A stretch of 64,000 nt of DNA from Clostridia bacterium (GTDB taxonomy: Bacteria > Bacillota > Clostridia > Oscillospirales > Acutalibacteraceae), in assembly GCA_017625835.1 (NCBI GenBank), contig JAGAKF010000078.1:62001-126000 (forward strand), written 5' to 3'. Both the position numbers and the translations under genes were made by a program. The notes under the pieces are model-generated. The model had not been told where the DNA came from. It ran no database searches and saw only the letters and a list, made by a program, of their open reading frames with translations. This document shows, one piece after another, positions 8,504-17,196 of this stretch; within the stretch, counting starts at the first letter, position 1; the number at the start of each line of letters is the position of its first letter.

Positions 8504-10390
8504 ATGGAATATATCAAAGCGATTTTTTGTGTAATCGAAGTACTCTTTCTCTCAATGGGTTTAATTCCCGTTGATAAAAACATTGACTACGGCGGAGGCG
8601 ATTATATACCGCCGTCAATCGTTGACGAAATGGTAATCGTTGACGATGGCAAATCTGATTATTACATCGTGACAAAGGAAAACCCTGACGAATGTATTCA
8701 GACAGCAACAAAAGAACTGCAGACATACATTGAAAAAGCCAGCGGTGCAAACCTTGCTGTTGTAACAGAAAACAATCTCCCTGAAGGAAGCAAAGCTATC
8801 CTTGTCGGAGAAACTGAGCTTGAAAAAGATATCGTCGCAATCGACCGTTCCGCAATCAAGGCTGACGGATTCAGATTCTTCTCTGACGGAGAATATTTCG
8901 TAATCGCAGGTGCGGACAGCAGAGGAACACTTTACGGCGTTTACACTTTCCTTGAAGAATATCTCGGCATCCGTTGGTTCACTCCTACGCTTGAGGTTGT
9001 CCCCGAAAAAGACGATATCGTAGTTGATGCAAACACAGACAGAACGGTTGAGCCCTCGTTCTCCGTCCGCAGAAACGACTGCGCAGGCACAAACGATGCA
9101 CACAGAGCGAGAACAAAAATGAATGTTTCATTCTGGCAGCCTGCAAAGGCTCACGGCGGTGCACTGACATACGTAGTATGGGACGCTTCACTCCCCTCTC
9201 TTGTTCCCGATTCGCTTTTCGCAGAGCATCCCGAATATTTTGCTATGATGGAAGACGGCACACGTTCAACTGACCACGTATGCCTTTCAAATCCCGATGT
9301 TCTTGAAGTCACAATCAAAAGCGTAAGAGCCGCAATTGAAGCAAACACAATGGACGCAAAATATGTTCACATCGGTCAGAAGGACAACGAACACTATTGT
9401 CGCTGTGAAAACTGCGAAGCACTTTACGAAAAGTATGGCAGTATCTGTGCTCCGACACTTATCTTCACAAACAATCTCGCAGATGCTCTTGACGAAGATT
9501 ATCCTGACTTTATGTTCACCTTCTTCGCGTATCTTGAAACGGCAAAACCGCCAAAGGATTTAAGCCTCAGATGCAACGACAATGTCGCTCCCGTTCTTTG
9601 CGGACTTCATAGTGCCTGCAGAAGCCACCCGCTTACAGAATGCGGACACGAGGATGTCCAGGACGAAACTTTGCTCACCGCTTACGGTGAATTCGAGCCG
9701 CAGATTGCAAAGGATTTTGAAAACTGGACCAAGGTCGCCGATACAACCTACATCTACGACTACACAATCAATTTCCTTAATGTTGCACAGTTTTTCTCAA
9801 ACTTCGGCACAATGCAGTCTACGATGAAATATATGCACGACATCGGTATCACAGGCTATATCTACAACTGCGGTGACGGACATTATGCGGCATTCAACGA
9901 ACTGAGAAACTATCTTCTCACAAAGCTTCAGTGGGATGTCGACTGTGACGTCGAATACCATATGATGGATTTCATCAACGCGTACTACGGAGAAGATGCC
10001 GCACCGTACATCAAAGAAATCCTTGATATCCAGACAGCACAGATTGCCGCAACGGCTCACGCATTCGATTTTGACTGGCATTACCAGTCCGGTTACTATC
10101 CGATTCATACTATTTCGAAGCTTGACCACCTTTGGAAAAAGGCTCTTAACGCTGACATAACAGACGAACAGCGTTTCAACGTTGAAGTTGCAAACCTGAG
10201 CTGGGAATACTTCAAAGCCAACCAGTTCCTCGGAGAATACTTCTTCCTGAATCCGTTCAGACTTAAGGCCAATGAAGAGCTTTACGATGCTTTCAAAGCG
10301 CACGGCATCAGCAGGGTTTCTTCTTTCGGACTCATCCCCGAAAACAAGGAAGACGTTGATTTTATGCTTCGTCCGTTTAACTGGAGATAA
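8504..10390 (+). CDS. DUF4838 domain-containing probable glycoside hydrolase
   Basis: A 628-residue protein. Residues about 60-170 resemble the small alpha/beta domain found before catalytic domains of alpha-glucuronidases and GH20 enzymes: DGFRFFSDGEYFVIAG and GTLYGVYTFLEEYLGIRWFTP. The rest fits DUF4838, with the characteristic Cys cluster HYCRCENCEALYEKYG near 298-313, and is probably a TIM-barrel hydrolase of unproven specificity. Residues 1-20 are hydrophobic and lack a clear cleavage site, as in the GH92 neighbour. Being 12 bp downstream of the mannosidase, it probably acts on the same glycan, perhaps on a HexNAc or uronic acid. A terminator follows. Confidence 0.82.
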   Translation: MEYIKAIFCVIEVLFLSMGLIPVDKNIDYGGGDYIPPSIVDEMVIVDDGKSDYYIVTKENPDECIQTATKELQTYIEKASGANLAVVTENNLPEGSKAILVGETELEKDIVAIDRSAIKADGFRFFSDGEYFVIAGADSRGTLYGVYTFLEEYLGIRWFTPTLEVVPEKDDIVVDANTDRTVEPSFSVRRNDCAGTNDAHRARTKMNVSFWQPAKAHGGALTYVVWDASLPSLVPDSLFAEHPEYFAMMEDGTRSTDHVCLSNPDVLEVTIKSVRAAIEANTMDAKYVHIGQKDNEHYCRCENCEALYEKYGSICAPTLIFTNNLADALDEDYPDFMFTFFAYLETAKPPKDLSLRCNDNVAPVLCGLHSACRSHPLTECGHEDVQDETLLTAYGEFEPQIAKDFENWTKVADTTYIYDYTINFLNVAQFFSNFGTMQSTMKYMHDIGITGYIYNCGDGHYAAFNELRNYLLTKLQWDVDCDVEYHMMDFINAYYGEDAAPYIKEILDIQTAQIAATAHAFDFDWHYQSGYYPIHTISKLDHLWKKALNADITDEQRFNVEVANLSWEYFKANQFLGEYFFLNPFRLKANEELYDAFKAHGISRVSSFGLIPENKEDVDFMLRPFNWR

Positions 10391-10404
10391 TTCAATATGA
10401 ATTT

Positions 10405-10436
10405 AAGACGGTTCTGTATGAACCGTCTTTTTTCTT
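10405..10436 (+). terminator. rho-independent terminator
   Basis: Perfect 10-bp stem (aagacggttc / gaaccgtctt), 5-nt loop and a T-rich tail, ending the GH92/DUF4838 operon. Confidence 0.9.
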
Positions 10437-10492
10437 TTGCAGAATGAAGGATAATTATTGCGAAGTTTTTGAAGTCATATTCTGATTTTCTG

Positions 10493-10521
10493 TTGATTTT
10501 TCTGTCGAATAATGTTACTAT
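10493..10521 (+). promoter_or_regulatory. promoter for Na/Pi cotransporter
   Basis: TTGATT, 17-bp spacer, TACTAT preceded by TG (extended -10). The leader to the ATG at 10606 is about 78 nt. Confidence 0.6.
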
Positions 10522-10605
10522 TCACTCAAAGGATGTTTTTTGAACAATCCTTTCAAAATCGGACAAAATATAAACACAGCATTGAACTCCCAGGAGGTCC
10601 CGATT

Positions 10606-12360
10606 ATGACAATTTTTAATTTCATCGCACTGTTCGGCGGTCTTGCCCTCTTTCTTTTCGGTATGAACACCATGTCCGGTAACCTTGAAAAAACTGCCGG
10701 CGGTAAGCTCGAAAAAATCCTTAAAGTTATGACTGACAAGCCCGTCAAAGCATTGCTTTTGGGTGCGGCCATTACAGCAACGATTCAGTCGTCCTCAGCT
10801 GTAACGGTTATGCTCGTCGGTCTCGTTAACTCGGGAATTATGCAGCTCGGACAGGCAGTCGGTGTTATTATGGGTTCAAACGTCGGTACAACCATAACCG
10901 CTTGGATCCTCAGCCTCGCAGGTATCGACAGCGACAATGTTTTTGTAAACCTGCTTAAACCAACAGCACTTTCGGCAATCATCGCATTCATCGGCATTCT
11001 TCTGACGATGGTCGCCAAGAAAAACCGCACAAAAGACATCGGCGGTATCTGCCTTGGTTTTGCCATTCTTATGTTCGGTATGGACATGATGAGCGAAGCG
11101 ATGGATCCCCTTGCTGAAATGGACAGTTTCCGTAACCTTATGGTTATGTTCGAAAATCCGATTCTCGCTCTTCTTCTCGGTATCGTTATGACAGCCGTAA
11201 TCCAGAGTTCATCCGCAACAGTCGGTATCCTCCAGGCATTATCGCTCACAGGCGCAATTTCCTACGGTATGGCAATTCCCATTATTATGGGTCAGAATAT
11301 CGGTACTTGTATCACTGCTCTTCTTTCAAGTATCGGCGTAAGCAAAAACGCAAAGAGAGTTGCCGCCGTTCATGTTTATTTCAACATTATCGGTACTGCA
11401 ATCTGGCTTTCAGTTTTCTATATTGCAGATATGATTTTTAAATTCGCATTTACCGAAGCTGCAATCGAGCCGGCCGGAATCGCTGTTATACACAGTATTT
11501 TCAACGTAGCAACTACGGTTCTCCTCTTCCCGTTCTCGAAGCTCCTTGAAAAGCTTGCAAGAAAAACAGTCAAAGACAAAAAAGCAACAGGCAAGAGTGC
11601 TTTCATCGACGACCGTCTTCTCAACTCCCCGGCTCTTGCGGTTTCCGAAAGCAAGAATCACACTGTTCAGATGGGTCAGGTTGCTATCTCGGCGCTTCTT
11701 GATGCAATCTCACTTGTTCAGAAATTCGATACTAAAACAGTCGATAAAATCGTTGAAAGCGAACAACAGCTCGATGACTACGAGGACAAGCTCGGTACTT
11801 TCCTTGTTAAGATTTCCAGCCATGACCTGACGGATCAGGACACAAACACAGTTTCGACTCTTCTTCACGCTATCGGTGACTTTGAACGAATCGGTGACCA
11901 CGCAGTTAACATTGCGAAAACTGCGCAGGAAATCAACGACAAGAACATTGAATTTTCAGAAAATGCAACTGCTGAGCTTAAGGTTGTAACCGATGCGATC
12001 AGAGAAATCCTTGAGCTTACCGAAAAAGCTTTTGCAGAAAATGATCTTGACCTTGCAAAGCAGGTTGAGCCTCTTGAGCAGGTTATTGACGACCTTCTTG
12101 CTGAGATCAAATCAAGGCATATTGCTCGTCTTACAGGCGGCAAGTGTACAATCGAACTCGGATTTGTTCTTTCAGACTTGCTTACAAACTATGAAAGAGT
12201 TTCCGACCACTGTTCAAACATTGCTGTTTGCCTTATCCAGATCAGCAAATCCGTATTTGATGCTCACGAATATCTGAATGAATATAAATCATCAGGTAGT
12301 GAGACATTTACACACAGCTTCGACGAATATAAAGAAAAATATATTCTTCCGACCAAATAA
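10606..12360 (+). CDS. Na+/phosphate cotransporter with C-terminal PhoU domain
   Basis: A 584-residue NptA/PNaS-type protein that couples sodium entry to phosphate movement. The membrane part (about 1-320) carries the two inverted-repeat signatures ATIQSSSAVTVM near residue 60 and AVIQSSSATVGIL near 199, whose Gln-Ser-Ser residues bind phosphate and sodium. The remaining residues (about 345-555) form two PhoU-like helical repeats with ERIGDHA and ERVSDHC metal-binding motifs, a cytoplasmic regulatory domain. The ATG at 10606 follows caggagg; the ATG at 10540 has no ribosome site. It is monocistronic between terminators. Phosphate uptake or export cannot be distinguished. Confidence 0.93.
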   Translation: MTIFNFIALFGGLALFLFGMNTMSGNLEKTAGGKLEKILKVMTDKPVKALLLGAAITATIQSSSAVTVMLVGLVNSGIMQLGQAVGVIMGSNVGTTITAWILSLAGIDSDNVFVNLLKPTALSAIIAFIGILLTMVAKKNRTKDIGGICLGFAILMFGMDMMSEAMDPLAEMDSFRNLMVMFENPILALLLGIVMTAVIQSSSATVGILQALSLTGAISYGMAIPIIMGQNIGTCITALLSSIGVSKNAKRVAAVHVYFNIIGTAIWLSVFYIADMIFKFAFTEAAIEPAGIAVIHSIFNVATTVLLFPFSKLLEKLARKTVKDKKATGKSAFIDDRLLNSPALAVSESKNHTVQMGQVAISALLDAISLVQKFDTKTVDKIVESEQQLDDYEDKLGTFLVKISSHDLTDQDTNTVSTLLHAIGDFERIGDHAVNIAKTAQEINDKNIEFSENATAELKVVTDAIREILELTEKAFAENDLDLAKQVEPLEQVIDDLLAEIKSRHIARLTGGKCTIELGFVLSDLLTNYERVSDHCSNIAVCLIQISKSVFDAHEYLNEYKSSGSETFTHSFDEYKEKYILPTK

Positions 12361-12378
12361 ATTGTTGAACACAGAAAC

Positions 12379-12411
12379 AACCCCTGACGGATTTAATTGC
12401 CGTCAGGGGTT
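12379..12411. terminator. bidirectional terminator between convergent genes
   Basis: Perfect 12-bp stem (aacccctgacgg / ccgtcaggggtt) with a 9-nt loop, between the plus-strand cotransporter and the minus-strand GH98-like gene. Confidence 0.85.
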
Positions 12412-12420
12412 AAGCTTATT

Positions 12421-14358
12421 TTATTCAACTGTAATATTTACTCTGCCGTTTGAGATAACGGAAAGTGTGAGTTTGCCTGAAGCTTCATCCCAGGTTTCTT
12501 TAAGCTGTGCGCCGTTTGTTCCCTGCGCTGTTACTGTCGGCTTTTCGCTGAAGCCATTAAGCTCGATAGTTGTTTCACGGAAGTTTTTCGGATCGCTTCT
12601 CTTCTCACCAAAAGCATATTTGTACATAAACTCGTATTCAGATTCAAGTCCGTTGCATACATCATCAGTATCAAGACGGAGGTTGCACATATCAATATTG
12701 ATTTTATCATCGTTCTCGGTAATGATAGCGTAGGTATGAGCTTCAAGCTGAAGATTCATATTTTTCTGAGTTTCGGGCAATGTGTAATTAACCGTCTGTC
12801 GTGCATCAATTGTTTTGTTCTCGTTGCTGTTGAATGCATAGATGTGATCATTTATATCAAACAGCACACCGTCGCCTGTGTAAATCTTCTCATAATACTT
12901 ATTGAAGAAATTCACTTTAATCGGATTTATAAACAGAAAACGGAAGAAATAATTGAAGTCGTTGAGAATGAATGCATTCGGCAAAACTTCCTTTGCATCC
13001 GAATGAATCGGGAGAATCGGAACAATATAGTATCTTCCCGTTGACGGCACCCATGTTTTCGTACAGTCGTCATAGATATTGTTTAATGTGCTGTTCTCCT
13101 GCCAGAAAGTAAACGTGTCACAATAAAGACCCTGGAGAAGATGAGCATCATTACCCATAAGTGCATTTGCAATAGGATTGGTCATTTTATATGCGACCTT
13201 AATCTCCTGTTTTACCTGTTCTTTGTTCGGTACTGAGCCGTTGAGCACGTACTGATAGAACGGATAAAGCACATCGTAGAATGTTGCCGTCATAATAACG
13301 TCATTATCAATATACTGGTAGAGACCGCCACGGCTGAATGTACCCTCAATAGCGTAAACCGTTGCGCCTGCAACCGCATCGGCAATCATATCGATACCGT
13401 AGAGTGCCGGAGGATACTTGGCTGTTGTGATCGGATCGGGCTCATTCGGTGCAACACCAATGTCGTCATATTCGATAAAACCCTCCTCATACCAAAGGAA
13501 GTTTTCAAGGTTTACACCCCAGTTTCCGCAGACGTCATCAAGCCAACAGCCGAATATATTTGACTGTGAAGCAAAGTGTCTGCCGTGGCCGTTGTGCTTG
13601 TCCATAATAATCATATTTTCGCTATTGCTCTTGAACAGGTCGTAAAGCTCTCTGTCCTTGAGAAGATGATTAACATAATTAGACTTCTGCCAATAGATAT
13701 ATTCCATATCCTGCCAGATGAAAAGTCCGCCGTTTTCAACACATGCCTTAACGCAGGACTTCATTCGTGCAAGGATATTTTTGTGGACGCCCTGGTCATC
13801 GGTAACCTCGTCATAAGCAAGTTTTTTATTTGTAATACCGTTTGTTGAAAGCTCAACCTGAACAAATCCCATAAGCATAGTGTACTTTTTGAAAAAGTCA
13901 GAAAGCTGTTCCTGAGTGAACGGATCACGCTGCTTGTTTGTGCAGAAGCACTCTGACTGAAGCACAACGGGAATCTTTGCGACCTCGAGAAGATCAAGTA
14001 ACCCATACCAATAGTCAAGCTGTTCCTGAGGTGTCATATAAGCAGGACCCTCGTCCATATAGATAACAGTAAAGTTTCTTACGTCCTCAGGTAATGCATA
14101 ATATGTCTTGATTGCCGAATCAGCTGCAACTTCAGGAATATGCATATTACCTACCGGTGCGTTTCTTATCATAAACAGCGGGTTTTCCTCGTCAACGTAC
14201 AGACGCAAACCGTCAACCTGCTTGCGCGTTCTTACCTGTGTTGACTGCACCTGCAATTCGGGCAGAACAACGTATTCCTCCGAAGAAGAAGCAACAACTT
14301 CCAACGGAAGCAACAAAAGCGTAATAGCTACCATTAAAACGCTTATAAATCTTTTCAT
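12421..14358 (-). CDS. Secreted GH98-like glycoside hydrolase (tentative)
   Basis: A 645-residue exported protein with a cleavable-looking signal peptide (MKRFISVLMVAITLLLLPLE, cut near VVA-SS). The central region holds a TIM-barrel-like pattern: YMDEG near residue 99, WQDMEYIYW with paired acidic residues, and FGCWLDDVCGNWGVNLENF followed by WYEEGF. The last block resembles glycoside hydrolase family 98, which includes endo-beta-galactosidases cutting blood-group glycans, but I assign it with reserve. The C-terminal 100 residues look like a beta-sandwich. The ATG at 14358 follows ggaggga; an ATG 30 bp upstream lacks a site. It has its own promoter and terminator. Confidence 0.55.
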   Translation of the reverse strand: MKRFISVLMVAITLLLLPLEVVASSSEEYVVLPELQVQSTQVRTRKQVDGLRLYVDEENPLFMIRNAPVGNMHIPEVAADSAIKTYYALPEDVRNFTVIYMDEGPAYMTPQEQLDYWYGLLDLLEVAKIPVVLQSECFCTNKQRDPFTQEQLSDFFKKYTMLMGFVQVELSTNGITNKKLAYDEVTDDQGVHKNILARMKSCVKACVENGGLFIWQDMEYIYWQKSNYVNHLLKDRELYDLFKSNSENMIIMDKHNGHGRHFASQSNIFGCWLDDVCGNWGVNLENFLWYEEGFIEYDDIGVAPNEPDPITTAKYPPALYGIDMIADAVAGATVYAIEGTFSRGGLYQYIDNDVIMTATFYDVLYPFYQYVLNGSVPNKEQVKQEIKVAYKMTNPIANALMGNDAHLLQGLYCDTFTFWQENSTLNNIYDDCTKTWVPSTGRYYIVPILPIHSDAKEVLPNAFILNDFNYFFRFLFINPIKVNFFNKYYEKIYTGDGVLFDINDHIYAFNSNENKTIDARQTVNYTLPETQKNMNLQLEAHTYAIITENDDKINIDMCNLRLDTDDVCNGLESEYEFMYKYAFGEKRSDPKNFRETTIELNGFSEKPTVTAQGTNGAQLKETWDEASGKLTLSVISNGRVNITVE

Positions 14359-14378
14359 AGAGCATCCCTCCATTTTCA

Positions 14379-14407
14379 ATTTTAACATATTAGTTTTTTG
14401 TAATCAA
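14379..14407 (-). promoter_or_regulatory. promoter for GH98-like gene
   Basis: TTGATT, 17-bp spacer, TAAAAT preceded by TGT (extended -10). The same 12-bp -10 context, atatgttaaaat, occurs in the lacZ promoter. Confidence 0.65.
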
Positions 14408-14409
14408 TA

Positions 14410-14437
14410 AAAAGTGTCGGATTTCTCCGACACTTTT
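14410..14437 (-). terminator. terminator for anchored unknown gene
   Basis: Perfect 12-bp stem (aaaagtgtcgga / tccgacactttt) with a tetraloop and a U-rich tail on the minus strand, just beyond the stop codon at 14447. Confidence 0.88.
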
Positions 14438-14446
14438 CTGATCTTT

Positions 14447-15358
14447 TTATTTAATTGAGAAAACGCTGATTTCAACTTCCTCCTCATTGAAATAAACGCG
14501 TGTGATTCTGCCTGAGGAAATTGTAAGCTGTCCCGTAATCTGATCATCGTAGCCTGAGTAATCTTCAACCACCGTATCGACAAATTTTTCAACGGTAAGA
14601 TTCGGATCATCTGAACCTGCGACTACATCTTCAAGGACTTTTCTTGTTTCCTTGTCCTTCTTCGCAAATTCGCCTATGCAAGCCGTCATCTGCTCAGTAT
14701 TAAGTACAAAATTATAGGTTTTGCCTTTTTCCTGAGAATCGGTCTTCTCAACCGTGAGAGCTTCTTTTGTTATGCCCTTTTTAAGGAATCTGTCAACAAC
14801 CTTCATTGTTGTTTCATAGTCAGGAAGCTCAACGACCATATCGTATCTTTCCTTAATAGTCTTTTCAGCGTTCGGAACGAACTGATTGTTATAAAACAGT
14901 TCAAACTCTTTTTCATCAATCTTTCCGTTGATAAGAGTGTCAAGCACTTCAAAGAAATTAAGCTCGATGCCGTATGCCTCAAGGTCAGCGTTTCTTTCCG
15001 CTGTTTCAATGAGGTCGTCAACCTTACCGTACTCTCTGCCGTTGATTTTAATTCTGCCGTCCGAAAGAGAAAATACCATACCGTTCATTTCGATATCGAA
15101 CGAGCTGTCTTCAACTCCTTCGCCGAAAGCAACCTCTGCAGAATAAAGCTCTTTATCTTTTGCAGTCAGCGAAGCTTCAAGCGCACTTGATTCAAAAACT
15201 GTTTTCTTAAGAGCTTCAAAAGCAAGCTGCGGCTTTGATTTGCCTGAAAGTGCAAGGCCGAGAATAATTGCGATAGCGATCACTGCTGCCACAACAGGTA
15301 CAATAAGTTTTTTTATATTCACTTTTTTCGGAGTTGTTTGTGTATTAGCCTGAGTCAT
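14447..15358 (-). CDS. Membrane-anchored protein of unknown function
   Basis: A 303-residue protein I do not recognise. Residues 1-17 are polar and basic, 18-37 form one transmembrane helix (IVPVVAAVIAIAIILGLAL), and the remainder is a charged extracellular domain rich in Lys, Glu and Thr with no cysteine. The topology resembles Gram-positive surface proteins that have a DUF-type regularly folded outer domain. It has a gaaggaga ribosome site, its own promoter with a 19-bp palindrome over the -35 box, and its own terminator, so it is monocistronic and probably regulated. Function is unknown. Confidence 0.75.
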   Translation of the reverse strand: MTQANTQTTPKKVNIKKLIVPVVAAVIAIAIILGLALSGKSKPQLAFEALKKTVFESSALEASLTAKDKELYSAEVAFGEGVEDSSFDIEMNGMVFSLSDGRIKINGREYGKVDDLIETAERNADLEAYGIELNFFEVLDTLINGKIDEKEFELFYNNQFVPNAEKTIKERYDMVVELPDYETTMKVVDRFLKKGITKEALTVEKTDSQEKGKTYNFVLNTEQMTACIGEFAKKDKETRKVLEDVVAGSDDPNLTVEKFVDTVVEDYSGYDDQITGQLTISSGRITRVYFNEEEVEISVFSIK

Positions 15359-15388
15359 AATAACTCTCCTTCACTGTTTGTGACTTTA

Positions 15389-15417
15389 AGTTTAGCATTA
15401 TCCGCAACGGTTGTCAA
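15389..15417 (-). promoter_or_regulatory. promoter for anchored unknown gene
   Basis: TTGACA, 17-bp spacer, TAAACT on the minus strand. A perfect palindrome overlaps the -35 box. Confidence 0.65.
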
Positions 15418-15434
15418 TTTACAAATTGTAAATT
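15416..15434. promoter_or_regulatory. 19-bp palindromic operator candidate
   Basis: A 9-1-9 perfect inverted repeat (AATTTACAA-A-TTGTAAATT) shares two bases with the -35 hexamer of the 14447-15358 gene. The loop is too small for a hairpin, so a dimeric repressor site is more likely. It also reaches the stop codon of the ABC gene ending at 15433. Confidence 0.5.
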
Positions 15435-17196
15435 ATATTTTTACTTTGGAGTCGCTGACGTTGATTGTATCGCACGAATTGGAAAGCGAAGAGTTTCTGT
15501 GCGAGATTACGATTACGCAGCTTTCCTTGGCAATTTCCTGCAAAGCTTCAAGAATTCTCTTTTCAGCAATTACGTCAAGTCCTGACGTTGCTTCGTCGAA
15601 AACAAGAATATCACGCTTGCGCAAAAACGCTCTTGCAAGAAGCACAAGCTGAATTTCACCGTCAGAAAGGTTCGGGCTTTTTGAATTAAAAACGGTCTGG
15701 TATCCGTCCTGCCTGCGAGCAATAAACTCGTCTGCACCGCTGAGCTTTGCGGCACGTCGGATTTCTTCAAAGCTGACGTTTTCGCAACCGTAAGCAATGT
15801 TGTTTTCAATCGTATCGTCAAAAAGAGTTGACCCCTGAACGATTATATTGAACTTTGAAAAATAGTCATCCTTCTTTAATGAGGAAACATCCTTTCCTTC
15901 GAAAAGAACAGTACCTCTCTGCGGAGAATAGAATCCGAGAAGAAGCTTTATAATAGTTGTTTTTCCTGCGCCTGTCATACCCGAAACGACGGTTATGCCC
16001 TTGCGCTTTATGCCGAATGAAACATCCTTGAGGATGTATCTGCTTTCTTTATTGTACCTGAAAGTAACATCTCTGAACCTGATAATTTCTGCCGAATCTG
16101 TTTCCTCTATAAGTTCATTTCCGTCAGTCTCGGTATCATCGATATCAAGGAAATCGTAAATTCTGCCTGCGGACAGAATAGCTGTACGAAGGATTCCCGG
16201 TGCCATAGAAAAGTCGGTCAATGAACCGAACAGCTTTCTTATATAAACAAACTGGCACTGAAGTCCGCCGACTGAAAAACCGCCCTCAGCCATCATAAGA
16301 GCTGACGCAACCATTGCAAAAACAATGCAAAGAGAAACAGAAAGCTCAGAAATGCAGTTCTGCAAAACAGAAAACTTCTGCGACTTTTCGCTCGCCTGCG
16401 TTGTATGGCGTATTTTCTCAATCAGAGACTGTTTTCTTTCTTCAACCTTGCCTGAATTCTGCAATACGGCAAGACCGTTATAAAACTCGGCAGCTTCGGA
16501 ATAAAGTCCGCCCTTGTCCGACTGCTGTTTAGTTGCCGCTTTCTGCTCTTTTCTTTCAGAAAGTCGTGTCAGACCAAAGCCGAGAACACAGAAAACAATG
16601 CTCAGCACGCCAACGATCGGGCTTGTTACAAGCTGAGTTATGATTATTACGATAAAGGTAATAATCGGAGCAACAAATCGCATCAGGATAAGATTAAGGC
16701 TCTGGTTGAGCGCATCAACATCCTGCGTCATTGCGGAAATAATCTCTCCGTGTTCCGAGCTGTCAATGAACGAAACCGAAAGAGTGTCATATTTCTCCAT
16801 AACCGTCTTTCTCAGTCTGGCGGAATATGAGGTGATAATATCGCTTACAATATATCCCTGAAGCAGGGCAAATACTGCATTGGCAACGAAGAACATAACA
16901 GCGGGAATTGCATAAGGAATAATTTCGCCGAAGACACTTCCGTCGCCCAGGCCGAGAAGATACTGAATTATCGAAGACGCGAAAGCATCAATGATATCAC
17001 CGATCTTCTGCGGGAAGACAACAAACGTTATGCTGTACAAAAGAGTGACAACTGCGAAAAGAACAAGCTTCACCTTGTATTCAGAAAGGCTTTTAATTAA
17101 ACGACGCTGAATTTCCTTTTTGTTTGCGCGTTCTTCGACTGTTTTGGTGCCTGAATCAAATCGGAATTTAAAAACACCGCTTTTTTCATCATTCAT
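15433..17196 (-). CDS. ABC exporter subunit, consensus Walker motifs, degenerate signature
   Basis: A 587-residue half-exporter: about six transmembrane helices (43-330) followed by an ATPase domain. Walker A is GMTGAGKTT (406-414), Walker B LVFDE with the catalytic Glu at 535, and the switch His is H566 (ISHR). The signature is LSDGE (510-514) instead of LSGGQ. Its partner, encoded just upstream, has the opposite pattern, so the two should form a heterodimer with one active and one degenerate ATP site. The start at 17196 has ggaggtg upstream and overlaps the partner's stop by 8 bp; the longer frame to 17310 has no ribosome site. The cargo is unknown. Confidence 0.88.
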   Translation of the reverse strand: MNDEKSGVFKFRFDSGTKTVEERANKKEIQRRLIKSLSEYKVKLVLFAVVTLLYSITFVVFPQKIGDIIDAFASSIIQYLLGLGDGSVFGEIIPYAIPAVMFFVANAVFALLQGYIVSDIITSYSARLRKTVMEKYDTLSVSFIDSSEHGEIISAMTQDVDALNQSLNLILMRFVAPIITFIVIIITQLVTSPIVGVLSIVFCVLGFGLTRLSERKEQKAATKQQSDKGGLYSEAAEFYNGLAVLQNSGKVEERKQSLIEKIRHTTQASEKSQKFSVLQNCISELSVSLCIVFAMVASALMMAEGGFSVGGLQCQFVYIRKLFGSLTDFSMAPGILRTAILSAGRIYDFLDIDDTETDGNELIEETDSAEIIRFRDVTFRYNKESRYILKDVSFGIKRKGITVVSGMTGAGKTTIIKLLLGFYSPQRGTVLFEGKDVSSLKKDDYFSKFNIIVQGSTLFDDTIENNIAYGCENVSFEEIRRAAKLSGADEFIARRQDGYQTVFNSKSPNLSDGEIQLVLLARAFLRKRDILVFDEATSGLDVIAEKRILEALQEIAKESCVIVISHRNSSLSNSCDTINVSDSKVKI

